Source: Cloeon dipterum | Lineage: Eukaryota > Arthropoda > Insecta > Ephemeroptera > Baetidae | Assembly: GCF_949628265.1 (NCBI RefSeq) | Contig: NC_088787.1 | Location: forward strand, 21,752,501 to 21,816,500 | Length of the DNA stretch: 64,000 nucleotides | Reading direction: 5' to 3' | In this document: piece after piece, positions 44,704 through 56,700 of the stretch | Numbering within the stretch: the first letter of the stretch is position 1 | Layout: each line of letters begins with the position of its first letter | Made by a program: the position numbers and the translations under genes | Notes under the pieces: generated by a model | The model's database searches: none | What the model saw: the letters and a program-made list of their open reading frames with translations, nothing else | Told to the model about the DNA's origin: nothing

Positions 44704-45240
44704 AACCTTAGCGCGGAGCAACTGAATAAGCTGCAAGTTTTACAGAACAACCTCATGAGGTATATATTTGACGTCAAACGCGGGCAAAACTTGTCATCTT
44801 TGTATAAAAAGTGTCGTATCTTAAAGATTACAGACAGACGTCAATTGCATGTATTAACACAAACACATAAGATTTTGTACAATAATTGCCCTGAATATTT
44901 AAAATGTTATGTTACCCCCATGCGCGATGTTGACTTGATAGGCAGGTCCAGAGCTCATCGATTGAGGCTTCTGGCTCCGCGTGTAAATGTTACTGTGCCT
45001 GAACAGTGCTTCCAAGTGCAGTGCTATCGTCATTGGAATAGTCTTTCACCAAATTTGTGTATGAACGAGAATTCAAGTGCATTTAAGAAGAAAATTGAAG
45101 AAGCAATATTCTCAAGCTACCATTAATTATTACTTCCTTCCAAATGTTGTTCCTACATAATTGTATCATTACTTTATGGATGTGTGCTGATTTGGGGCAG
45201 AGTTGCCCTGTCAGCCCATAATAAACTTAAATTTTGAAAC
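44704..45240 (+). mobile_element. 5'-truncated non-LTR retrotransposon (LINE), 3' end
   Basis: An open frame from 44704 to 45126 (ATG at 44755) encodes the C-terminal tail typical of LINE ORF2: LNKLQVLQNNLMRYIF, then CRILKITDRRQLHVL, then FQVQCYRHWNSLSPN and FKKKIEEAIF before the stop. A short 3' UTR follows, with GTCAGCCCATAATAAA at its end. The frame is undamaged but lacks the endonuclease and nearly all of the reverse transcriptase, as in 5'-truncated insertions. The clade (Jockey/CR1-like) is a guess. It ends 65 bp before the first recognisable exon of copy F. Confidence 0.8.
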
Positions 45241-45305
45241 TAAACATTAGCCATCCCTGTATCATTAAATTAAAAGACACAATCTAACGTTTATCGATTC
45301 TATAG

Positions 45306-47142
45306 TTGTTTGTACTAGGAGCACGCCGAATCTTCCTAATGGGTATTCTACTAGTTGCAGGAAGTTCCATTCTATTTGAGTAAGTAATTTCGATTAAAAA
45401 AAATATAGATTTCACAGATATGCACTTTTTCTGACTGACAACAAATATTATGTCAATATATTGTACATTGGGCTCCGCATATTCCAGGCCTTTGGAACTG
45501 CGGAAATTTTAACATCATCGCTCGCGATCGCCACCCACGAGTTCCGAGACAAAGTGGCGTTTGCCTTTGTAAGCTTCAGTAATTAATTTTATAGAAACAT
45601 ATTGCTAATCTTTTGTCATTTCAGGCCATATTACTGACATTCTGTAGCGGTGGAATGCTTCTTGCACGGCATCTGTCTATAGAAAACCGCAACTTCCATG
45701 TCTCCTGGATTTGCGGCATGAGCTATTGCATTAGCATTTTTGCCCTATTCATCCTGCCGCAGTACAGAACTTCTCCAAAGAAGATCAGGTCTTTATCAAA
45801 AGGCAAGTTGATTTTTTCATTTGTTAAAAATATTTTGATGATTTTGCATGAATTACTTCGTGTTTGATTTAAGTAAAATCGACTTCAAAGATTTAATACT
45901 GAGAGAAACGTTCTGCTGTCCAAACAAGAGCAAGTGGCAATATTTTCTATACAATTCACTTTTAGCCAACCGCAATTCCTTATTTTTTGTCCATGGGAGA
46001 AGCCATCGTAAAATATATTAATAAAATATATTTGCCATAATGTTATTTGCCGAAATCACTTAAATTTTGAGTGTGGCTACAATTAATGGCTTCTAAATAT
46101 GCTTCCGTTCATTTGATGGGGTCATGCCGATTGGAATTTCGGTAAAAATAGCTGATTCTTAACCAGTTACACAAATTTAATAAATTATATTTTATATTTA
46201 GATACCAAGGCTTTCATGACGAAACGAAATCCATTTTCACTCAACTCCTTCAGCATCACTCTGGCATTAAGCGGTCTTGTATTTGCACAGGAAAATATGA
46301 AGTTCCATTTTCTCGAGGTATTCACTCATATATCATATATTTGTCATACTTAAAAAACTTTGTCTGCTTTCAGATCAGTGAGGATAATATGTTCTTGATT
46401 TATTCAACTATTAATCAAATATTAACCATATTGGCTCTACTCATCTCCGGATGGCTGCTACGCATGAAATACAAATTTTTACAATTCAAAAAGTTTTAAA
46501 TTGCTTTATGCGTGCTTAGTGTCGTTTCACTGGTGATAATCGTGCTTTCATTATCATTCCTCCCAGAGTCAGTTTTGGAATTTAATCTCTTTTTTCGCAT
46601 TTTAACGACGATTTTCTTGCAGGGCAAAGTGGATCTATGGGATAGCACACGCCCTACTCGGCATCGGCACAGCCGCCTATCTGGTGGTCCTCTTTGTAGA
46701 CGAAATACAACAAGCACTGTGAGTGCTATGAACATGAAATTCAAGCAAGCTTATAATAATTATAATTTGTTTGTTTAGCAACAAAGGCTGCCCTCACTCC
46801 ATGCTGACGTACGGACTAATATGCGGCAATTGGCTGAGCGACTTCATGTTTGGTTTCTTTTACGGCGTCTTCTTGGCTGATCGCAATTTTTTAAAAGACA
46901 TCGAAATATCAATTGCATTTCTACCTCTCATTTTCCTCTATATTATATTGGTATAATAATCAACATTTGACTTTAAAGCATGGGAGTATTAATTGTTTAA
47001 TTTGTAGGTCATCTCATTGTTGGTTCAAATGTCTAGCTACTATAAAACAACAATACCTATCAAAATCAAAACTAACAAGAAGAATAATAGCTTTTCTTTG
47101 GACCTTTCCGAGAACACGAGGTTGCTAACTCATGAAGTTTAA
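45306..47142 (+). pseudogene. SLC18B1-like transporter copy F, 5'-truncated with an in-frame stop
   Basis: Eight exons homologous to exons 3-10 of gene E: 45306-45379, 45418-45568, 45625-45802, 46202-46317, 46374-46567, 46623-46718, 46779-46950, 47008-47142. Exon lengths (74, 151, 178, 116, 194, 96, 172, 135) track gene E with differences in multiples of three. All splice sites look usable, including a GC-AG intron after 45802. Defects: a TAA at 46497-46499 in the exon corresponding to helix 8, no exons 1-2 in the window, and loss of both motif-C sequences (FCSGGMLLARH and FGFFYGVFLAD replace the GP..GG motifs). The C-terminus ends early at LLTHEV. Either a young pseudogene or a truncated product; a sequencing error at the stop cannot be excluded. 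Confidence 0.8.
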
Positions 47143-47381
47143 GATTTGAAGCCCTGTTGGAACCATAGGTAACAAAATTTTAAGATTAAATTTAAAAATC
47201 CAATTATTTTTTTCAACAGCACTAAGTCTGCGGCTCAAAACAGGGCATTAAAGCCGGGTCTAGCGGCCAAGCGCGCTTGAGAGTGTGTAAGATTTTATAA
47301 TGTACCTAAATGCCAAATAATTTACAGACACAATTTAAAAAAAAACCTGACAAGAAACTGAACAGAGAGTGTTCACATGTG

Positions 47382-47513
47382 CTTCATACGGGTGAAGATA
47401 TCTCCTGTGCTTCTAGCGGTCACAATAATATTCTTTATTTGCATGCTAAAAGTCAAATAAAGAATATTGTTATGACCGCTAGAAGCACAGGAGATATCTA
47501 CACACGTATGAAG
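47382..47513. repeat. Long imperfect hairpin (arms about 59 nt)
   Basis: The left arm 47382-47440 pairs with the right arm 47455-47513 across a 14-nt loop. The inner 45 nt match at 43 positions, the whole arm at about 55 of 59. It lies about 240 bp downstream of copy F. It could be a foldback element, a recent inverted duplication or the precursor of a small RNA. Confidence 0.9.
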
Positions 47514-48362
47514 TGGGAAGATATAGCATAATTACGTTCTTCCTCGCGATTAGACAATAAATGGTATACAGATACGATTTTGCAAGTGCATACGCTCAAG
47601 TTTGTTAATTAATTATATGTTTCACTAGAAATAAAGGACAATTATTGAAATTTACCTCCTCGATTGTCACCTCTAAGGTTAAATGAATTTTACTAAACGG
47701 AGGGTGCGTTTTACCAATTAAAAAAACAGAAATGGACCTATTTTGTATGGTTTGTGCGTATCTTTTGACGGACAAAGTTCACAATAAGTCGATCTCCCTG
47801 AGGCAATGCCTCAGAAATTCTAAAAGCTGTATATAGTGATCTTTAATTGCTCAAAATTTGTAATAAAAAACGCTTATTTAAATGATTATTGTAAACACAT
47901 TTTAAATAAAACTATTTTTTACATTGCGTATTTTTATTACCATTAACAGTTGAGGAACATACATGATTTTCTGCATCAGGGTGACTTTTTCACTGCTGCA
48001 GTTCTTTTGATTTCACATTTTTTTGGTAATTTTCAAGGAATTATAACTGCAACGAATAGCGTTCGGAGTAGGAGTGATTTTTTACATTTACTTGATGCCC
48101 TAGTTGTAAGGACATGATAATAAGGATTCCCCGTTTTCGCTCGTACAGTGAGAGCGAACTATCCTTCGCGCACTAACAACATTAATAATAAAACAGGAAA
48201 AATAACAATGCGATGAATTAATTACATGCAGTCAAGTACACTTAAATTAAAGTAAGCAAAACTAGCAAAGTCTCTGTTTATGCTCAGAACAGTTTTTACT
48301 CTCTCAAGTCGTTTGTTGCTTGATATTTTTGGTTTTTTCAGTGCGGCAGCATGGGACCAATA
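47514..48362. other. Convergent intergenic region between copy F and gene G
   Basis: AT-rich, shared 3' flank of a plus-strand and a minus-strand gene. A minus-strand AATAAA at 47933-47938 may serve gene G, which would give a 430-nt 3' UTR. Nothing else recognised. Confidence 0.4.
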
Positions 48363-51300
48363 TCAGGCAGCTCTCGTGTCCGAAACCAACAACGGACCTT
48401 GCCCACCGAGTTCCAAGCTGCCGTAGCTTGACGTGTGTGGCCCAAGTAGGAACGTCGGACCGTCGTCTCTCTTTTGCGTCCCATATCTGCAACATGTGAT
48501 AATTTATTTTGAAGTTATTCTTGTCATTACGATTTCTAAGATTATAAAAATTTAGAATCGAGAGGTGAATAAAGTGTTCGTTAGGTTTGGAGACAAAAAA
48601 GATTTTAAATATTAAAATTCAACTGCGGAGAGGCTATATTTTTAAGCGTCTCAAATTAAAAAAAAAATCAAATCAAGACCTATTTTTGTAGCTGTTGCAA
48701 AGGCTGAGAGCATTGACCATTCCAGGTGGCCGTTCGATTGTGATGCTGTCTGCCAGCGTCCTCTTGTTTCTGTGCCTTCTGCTGTTGGTGAAGAAGCCGC
48801 CGCTCAACTCGCTCTCCTCGATTGACGACGAGTTGTCTGCCTCCCTGACCTCCTTGTACGCGTTCCTCCTGATGCGGCCGCACACCAAGAACACCGTCAC
48901 GGCGATGGCCTGACACCCCAATCATCAGATTTATTTCCATCGAGTTGGTGAAACTTACCACAATCACTTGGAAGGCGATGACGAACGTCGTCGAGTTCCG
49001 GAAACCAACGTTGTCGAACAAAAAGCCGGCGATTGAGGGGCCGATGAAAGCGCCCAAGGCGAACGTCGACGTCCACAGACCGGAAATCAGGCCGTATGTT
49101 TCCAAGCTATTCTCGTAGCCATGTTCACTGGATTTTAATTATTAACAAAAATTATAGGACTGACAATGAGAAACTCACAAAGCTGTCTGGAGAGCGTCTG
49201 TGAAGGATGCAACAAGTTGTGCCGCCATTCCCAGTCCGTGGAACATCAAACCAACGATACAGACCCATAAAACTCTGAAAAGGGTTGAGTTAATATGTTT
49301 TAAATATAAAATTAAACAACCCGAAGGTTGATTTTAAAAAGGCACCTTAAGGTTCACAGAGTTATCAATTTTTTAACTTTTTGCTCAAGGCCATTTCGAT
49401 TTTTAATACATTGCGAGGGTGTTTAAATAAACAAATGTTAGGCTGTTTACCGGAAAATCAGGGGACATCTAGAAAAATCAGTCTCTTTAAGCTTTTAAAA
49501 AAACTGAGATTACCTCAAGTTCTATTGAAGCTAGAAAATTAATCTCTTTTTTTATTTTACAGTTTTCAATTTCGAATATATCAAAAAGAGCATATATGTT
49601 AAATTTTTATCTAAGCATATGTGGCATAAAATTTTGCACTATTAAGGGTATCAAACTTATTATTATGAAGCCACTTTTTGACGCCTGACGCGCTCTCTAC
49701 TGGTTCGATCTGCAAGACCTGCACAACGTGTTGGTACGGCCAAGACGAGATATTTCAGATTATGTTCAACTTTACCCTTTGGAAATCATCTAGGGTGCTC
49801 AAAAACCACTCTGATGTGACCAAAATGTCGTTCCTGAGCACCCCGATAGCTTCCAAATGATTATTTTGAAACCTCCAGATAAAATATACTACTACAACAA
49901 CAGACTAAATTGTTGCTCAGTGAAAAGTTGAAAAATTGCAAATGATTTAAATCTCTCGTGGAAACACGCTCCAAACAAACAAGGTCTGAGGCACGTTACT
50001 CTAGACTTGTTTATTGTCAAAAAAGTCTCGACAAAAACAATTTCCTGATAAAAAAATCTTAATTGTTTTGACCAGATTAAAACTCACGTATCAAAGGGCA
50101 GAATGGGCGACGGGCCGACCAGGGAGAAGGCGCAGATGATGAGGACGCAGCCGAACACAGTAATGACCTTGGGCAGGACGAAGCGGTCGCACAGCCAGCC
50201 AAAGAAGGGCGCCGTCAGGGCGTAGGTGCCTCCATTGATGACGAACATAAGACCCAGCACCACCGGTGAGAGCTCAAACTAACGAAAACAGGTTAATAAC
50301 ACGTAAAGTGTTGAATTTTTAGTTTTTTTTACCTGGCGCAGGTGGGGTTCCAAGGTGGCTTGGAGGAAGCCTATGCTGACGGACGTGGCCACGATGCTGG
50401 AAGCGGCCAGTAAGACCCCGGGGATTCGCAACACGTCCAAAACGTTCGCTAATTTAAACAACATTTAAAGTGAAATGTTTTAGAAAATTATTAAAAATTA
50501 TAAATAATCAAATATATGAGCGGTTATATTTTGAAAATAGACAGATGGAAAATCTCCCAGGTATGACTGTCATTTGAATTGTTTTGAGAGTTGATCAAGT
50601 AATTTTAAAAATTTCTGCCTGTTTCAACGGTTATTTGGACGGAGTTTGTTAGTTGTCTTCAATATTTTCTATAAAAATGTTATATCCCAAGTATTCACGC
50701 AGATATATATTTTTGGAAATTTATAAAATAAATAAAAAACTTTTAAATTTCACATTAATTTGATTAATACACACGTCCTGTTCCGGCTGCACTTTGTGAG
50801 TCGGTGTTGACCGGGAGGACGAGCGAGGCCATAATTGCAGAGAGGAAAAGAGCGCTGCCCATCACAGCAAAAGGGGTGGTGTATCCCCCGACCTGGTAAA
50901 GGGCGCCACCCACCGTCGGGCCGGTGATCAGCCCCAAACCGAAACACGTCTCCAACGAGGCCTGTACGCAAAATTGTAATATATACTCTAAAAAAGCCAA
51001 TCAGAATTTCGTACAAATGTAGTGGCGACATTGTTCGGGAACTCTTTGGCGATGATGGCGAAGGAGGCAGTGAGGAAGGCCGCATTGCCCAGCGCCTCGA
51101 CGATGCGCACTGCGAATGACAGCATGATGAACGTGTAGTGGCCCTCGAACTTGTCCAACATCCTGTCGAGATTAGAGTTAAAATTCGGCCCGTCGCGAAT
51201 TTGTTTTTGACCTACCCGAAAGCGATGGCACTTGTGCCGACGGTGAAAATTCCCCACTTGAACAGCTTCCGCGGCCCCAAATAGTTGAGCTATGGAGCAT

Positions 51301-52502
51301 ACGTTGCAGTTTTAAATTAATCTTAAGGCGATTTTAATGAAGTGCGATTAATTGAAAATCAAAGATGCTTTTAATTGCGCGCCGCCGCGGGTCGGGGGCC
51401 ACGCGCGGGTCAGCCAGCAAAGCGGCGGCGCGGCGTCACAAAAACGTGAGCGCGACACAGCGGCGGCCTATTTTGCGCGCACAGCACTTTTCAATATACT
51501 ATGTACAAACTGGAACTCTCTGATGATTATTTAATTTCACCACGCTACAATTTATTTTATTAGGAACGTGAAAATCCAACTAAATTAGAGAATAATTATC
51601 GGGACGATTCCATTTTAAAGATTAATATACAAGAATAAAAAATACATGACTTGGAGAAGATACAGAACAAATCTTCAGGAACAGAAGTTTTTATTTAAAT
51701 TTTAGTAAATTATTTGTGAGAGATAAGTAGAGCAGGAGACTCTTCAACAGATTTTAAATATTTAAAACTACTTTTTACAGTTTTTTTATATTTTTTTATT
51801 CTTATAACTGCGGTTTAAATTGATTAGAAAAACTATTTTTTGGAGGTGGTACTCACGTATTTTCCGTAGATCGGGCTTATGAAGAACACCACAAGCTCAA
51901 AGACTCCGAAAACAAGACCATACTCGGTGGCCGTGGCTCCTTTAAGTTCCGCCTAGACAAATTTGTTTATGTTATTGTTCAACAAACACAAACAAGCAAA
52001 TATTTGCTAACATGGAAATTCAAATGAAATTTGAAATGGAATTTGAAGTTTAAAAACGCTTGTTCACATTCAATGGTCAATATTCACCACTGACAATCAG
52101 TTTTTCACTCGAAAATTTAGTTTTAATTACAAAATGGCGAAAAAAGTTCACCATTAGGGATGCATTTAAGAGTCTGGTAAGGTCCAAAAGAGCCAAATGT
52201 TATCTCAAACTAATTTTTACTTGTCAAAATTATCTCATTTAAGAAAAGAAATCCATCGCAGATATTTTTTTAACCGAACGAGCGAAGAGAAAAATCTATC
52301 AACTGTCAAACACTGATAAGCATTCTTCCTGCTTTTTTGCTCGTTAATGGTCTCTTGGATGGCTAAAATAATTACATAAGAGAAAATGACGTACCTCTTT
52401 AGGATAAAACGGCGCCTGCAGCGAAACACAAATAGCATTGCAGAAGTTGGCGATGCCGAATACGATTATGGTCAAGATTTGTCGCCTCGTGAAATTATTC
52501 AT
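48363..52502 (-). CDS. SLC18B1: MFS transporter, SLC18B1-like, gene G
   Basis: Eleven exons in transcript order: 52395-52502, 51857-51952, 51216-51289, 51015-51162, 50775-50961, 50333-50448, 50088-50278, 49179-49274, 48959-49127, 48680-48909, 48363-48486; 512 aa. The first nine exons have exactly the lengths of gene E (108, 96, 74, 148, 187, 116, 191, 96, 169). SLC18B1 hallmarks are APFYPKEAELKGATATEYG, GLGLITGPTVGG, APFFGWLCD and FGAFIGP-like ALGAFIGPSIAG. The C-terminal cytoplasmic tail is longer than in E: exon 10 has 81 extra nt, encoding a Ser/Glu- then Arg/Lys-rich stretch, and the last exon reads on in a different, Gly/Ser-rich sequence. The donor after exon 10 (GTCTTG) is weak, so the last exon is less certain. 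The start MNNFTRRQ aligns with gene E; an in-frame ATG 25 codons upstream is judged UTR. Confidence 0.9.
51376..51485. other. GC-rich island inside an intron of gene G
   Basis: About 110 bp rich in GCGGCG and CGCGCG steps within an otherwise AT-rich 567-bp intron. It is not part of any exon in the model. Possibly a regulatory element. Confidence 0.4.
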
Positions 52503-52680
52503 TGCTGAAAAACTCGAGCCAGAAAGTGAAAGTCCTGTGCAGTTGAATGAGAAGTGGAGATGCCCAGCCACAAGCACACACGAATGAGGAGAATGCCGTG
52601 AGTAAAACTGACTGATTGTGTCTCAAACTCTAACCGTCTTGTTTGTGTTGTCTTCATAAAGACGATTGCCGACGAGAGCG

Positions 52681-52690
52681 CCTTTATATC
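52681..52690 (-). promoter_or_regulatory. TATA box of gene G
   Basis: GATATAAAGG on the minus strand, about 180 nt upstream of the chosen start codon. It predicts a start site near 52655. Confidence 0.6.
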
Positions 52691-52699
52691 GCCTCGGTA

Positions 52700-53737
52700 G
52701 TCAAACGACAGGGTCAAAGGTCGCTGATCCAGTGCGCCGACGTATCGCTCCACGCCAAACCCTCGATTTCCGAATAAATTTGAAATATTCACATGAAGAG
52801 TGAGGGAGTGAGGGAGGGACAGATGAAATTGTGGCCGATCTAAAGCGTAAATATGCTTTTGTTGTTTTTAGAACTTTTAAAATTCTTCCAGTGAGATACA
52901 AAAAACGTTTGTGGCATTGCTTAATGGATATGAAGGGCTGGTTATTTGTGATTATAGTATTTCACTATATGCTTGGAGTTGCTTTTCTATTTTTAAGTGT
53001 GGAGTAAACTGGTCTAGACGCATCACGCACTTCGCGTGTCGCTCTTATCAATATTATCCTGCATTCAATAAACCTTCGACTGACTTTATTATTCAATTTA
53101 TTATTCAGCCACAATGTTTCTCGCAGAGTGCATAAATCACATATATATTGCTTTCGTTTTTGAAGGTCTCAGATGTCAACCGTCATAAATGTGAGTATTG
53201 GCACACTGCTCCAGTAACCTCATTAAGTCAAATTATTTCGCGAAGCACGCTGATCCAGACCGAATCTTTTGGTAAACCGCCTTTTTCAGCCTCCTGCGAC
53301 GTGAACAAACGAATCAAAAGGTCAAAATCTGCCCTTTGACCGACACAATGTTGGACTTGATGGAACAGGAAACCGAATTGAAACAACGCATTTACAAACT
53401 ATAACTTATATTTACTGATTCCTTACAGTAACTATTAAATAACAATTAGAGGAAGAAAGTCGATGAAAGATAATCGTTCAAAATGACTATTTACACTATT
53501 TACAAGCAGCGAAAGGGAAAAAGAGTCCACTTGTGAAGGTTGTATAAAAAATTTGCCTGTTATTGTCGATCTAAACTGGGGGACGAAGTATTTTAAAATT
53601 CTCAAATTCCATCACTCATCACCATATTTTCTCCACTAAACGCACAGTCCACTAAAACTCGGAGATCAGATCATGGAAATTGCTGCAGAGAGTTGCTGAG
53701 GGAAAATGATTGTTTGTTTTTGCGTTCGGGTGGCGCT
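52700..53737. other. Intergenic between genes G and H
   Basis: Contains the upstream region of gene G and the 3' flank of gene H, both on minus. No coding exon recognised; chance frames only. Confidence 0.4.
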
Positions 53738-56700
53738 TCAATTGGCACTGCTTTCATCGTCGGTGCTGTCGCTGCTCCTGTCGTCCATCTTGGGGTCTCG
53801 CAACCAAATACGACGGGGGATTTGCAGGAAGGCCTGGTTGAGGAACGACTTGAAGTGCTTGCCGATGCTCGCGCCGGCCGCCGGCTTCATCTCGCCGATG
53901 ATTTCGTTGGCGTTTTCGTTCAGGAAGTGGTTCATCGCCTCACCTGAAATTTAATTATTTTAACAGAACGATCTCAATGATGATTACGACAAAAATAAAT
54001 ACAGTAGATCTTAACCAGTGGAAAGTATTTTTATCTCACCCTAGACAGCAACAGTCAAAACAGAATATCAAAACTGCAGAGACTTAAAAAAAATACAGCA
54101 CTTGTTATTGCTGATCACAAAAAAAAGAAACATTAGAGACACACTAATCATAAAAAAATCGCAAGCCCACTATTAAATCCCATATTTTGAAGCTGGATCA
54201 AAGAGTGAAGCATGTACTACTTCATCTATTAGGAAAAATCCAGAAGGTATAAACTTCCGTGAACCCCATCGAAGGTTGCTACTGCTGTCCCATCGAAAAG
54301 AACTTCATGGAAGAGTCTTGAAATATTAAAAGTATATTTTCTCTGTCGTTATATAACCCACTTAATACTCAAAGCTACCCCCAGATTGCACCACGGTATA
54401 TTTTGGGAAATTCTCTTCCATTCTCATTTAGAGTTTAATCTTGCTGCTGACGGTAAAAAATGGAATCGAAAATCCGAACGTTATTACTGAAAACTTGCTA
54501 ATTGATGTTGACGCCATCTGTCTGCGGCTTTTCTATATTTTTGATGAAATCTGTAATATTTTGTGGTGAAACCGCAAGGAATTTCATTCAATCCATAATA
54601 AAATCACGATATGCAAGAGTTATTTATAGCCACAGACACGAAAATGGCTATTACCAATGACAGTGTTTCCGTTGACAACATCCTTGATGCGGAATCGCGA
54701 CTTTCCTCCCAGGTGGAAATCGACGCCAAGCTTGTCAACCTGCATGAAGTTTTCACCACTCCTTGCGACATCGCGGCCATACAGGGAGATAACGGCAGTG
54801 ATGTCATCTGCAAAAGACGAGACGAAAATTAGTGCGTTTAACTTGGCACACGCGAGCGGACGCACTGAACGTGGCCCAGAAGTCGCCTTTGCTCTTCACG
54901 GGGAAGAGCAGCACCTGTCCCGACACCTCGTAGTGGCCCATGGCGGAAATGCGTGGCAGACGCATGCCCAGGTCGATACGCAACCTGCTCAGGTCGCTCC
55001 TGAAAATGAAACATTCAAAATAGATGATATCAGAATGAATTCATTTTTTCTTGAGACTTTGTCTATTCAAGGTAAAAATCATCATTTTACTTTACGGTGA
55101 TGACGGAGTAGTTGCCGGCGCCGAGAACAGTCATGTTGTTAAACAAGGCGCGCACTCTCACGTTGCCAACGCCGTTTTCCATGAGCAACTGGTCCATCCG
55201 CAGCGGGTCCAGAGGGTCCATGTTCAGCTCAGGAATGCCTAGAAAGTGAGATAAATCAATGATCGTGGTCGTATTCTTGCTCATATGTAATGAAATTGCA
55301 AATAAACAAATAAGAAAAATAATGGATTCTTTCATGAAACGCACAAAAATCTTGTCGGGATGAAAACGTTTTAAGTAAATGTAAGCAGAAGAAAAATTAA
55401 ATTTGGTTAATCAAAATTGAATGAAAGATTTAGAAAAACAATTGAAAGTGTTAGTTAATATTTTATAACATCGCCTGAGTTGTATTTTTTTTTTAAATTT
55501 TTCTTTAAATCTGTTTTTCTTCTTGGCTTTTTCTAAAAACATTGGTTTGTGCCTACTTTCTTAATGCAGTTGAAAACTCTCATGAAATTTTTTCACGTGT
55601 AAAAATCCCGTTATGATTTGCATAGAAAATAGTCATAAGTTAACTCTAATCAAAATGCAACTGCTTTCTTTTTATCAGCGGACACATCTGTATGAGACAT
55701 GTGTGCGCTGCCTCTTGTCTCGCCGATTCGGAGAAAGTGAAAGCGCTGTCCTTGGCCTTTAAGATGAGCTGCGAAAATATAGGTCACGTACTCTTGTTAA
55801 GTCACAGCATTGGTCGTTTGAGAAAACGCGTGCACGCGTAACCTCCGGATGATAGCGGAGAAGAGTGCTTTCCTCGAATGTCGAAAGCAGCCAGTGTGTT
55901 TGTTTACATTCCAGAAATTGCTTTTTCTTGCAAAAGAGATCAAAAATTACCTCTTTGCAGGTATTTCCTGAGGTGGTTGAACGTGTTCTTGATGCAGTTG
56001 TTGACATCAGGGTCGTCCACGGTGCAGGGAATGATGTACTCGGCTGCAACAATCAGAGCGATATATTTATTACAAATAATCGTGTGTCCAAGGTGGAACA
56101 GAAAGATAACAGATATTGCGAGGGTTAGGCAACCGCCTCGACACGCAAGTCAAGCGTGAAAACTACCTCGGAACAACCCACGGACCGCCGGCGAGTTGGC
56201 ACTGCGAATTAGCGGTACAAAAAAGCGAGAGTTTCCTTTCCTTAGCAAAACATCACTATAGTGAGGCAACCGTGAAAAGGGACGGACATGCTGTTTTCCG
56301 GACTCGTCGTTTTACTAGATAAGCAGTGTGCAATTCATTTCCGCAATTTGAATTAGTCATTCAGAACGCTGCCTTCTAAAGAAATTTAGTGCATGGAAAA
56401 ATTCAATCAGGAAATAAATTTAGGAGTTTATTTTATTTCTTGCACTCTTTATTTTTTTAAATTAACAAAAAATTAATAGGGATCAAAGATTTATCTTAAA
56501 TATCCAGGAACACGGTAATAAAAATATATCAGCCCTGAAAGGCATTGAATTTCAATAATAAAAAATTGTTTTATTAATTTTGACCACCAACAAGCAATTA
56601 TTCCAAAACTATCTGTCCTTCATCTCGCAGCTGCAATCAAGTATTTAATAGAACCGTCGTAAAATTTATTTTGGCCAATTTAACCGTTGCAATTTAATGA

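Noticed and set aside
52503-52577. Upstream in-frame ATG extending gene G by 25 residues
   Set aside because: Gene E starts at the equivalent of MNNFTRRQ, and the extension lies in the predicted 5' UTR near the TATA box.
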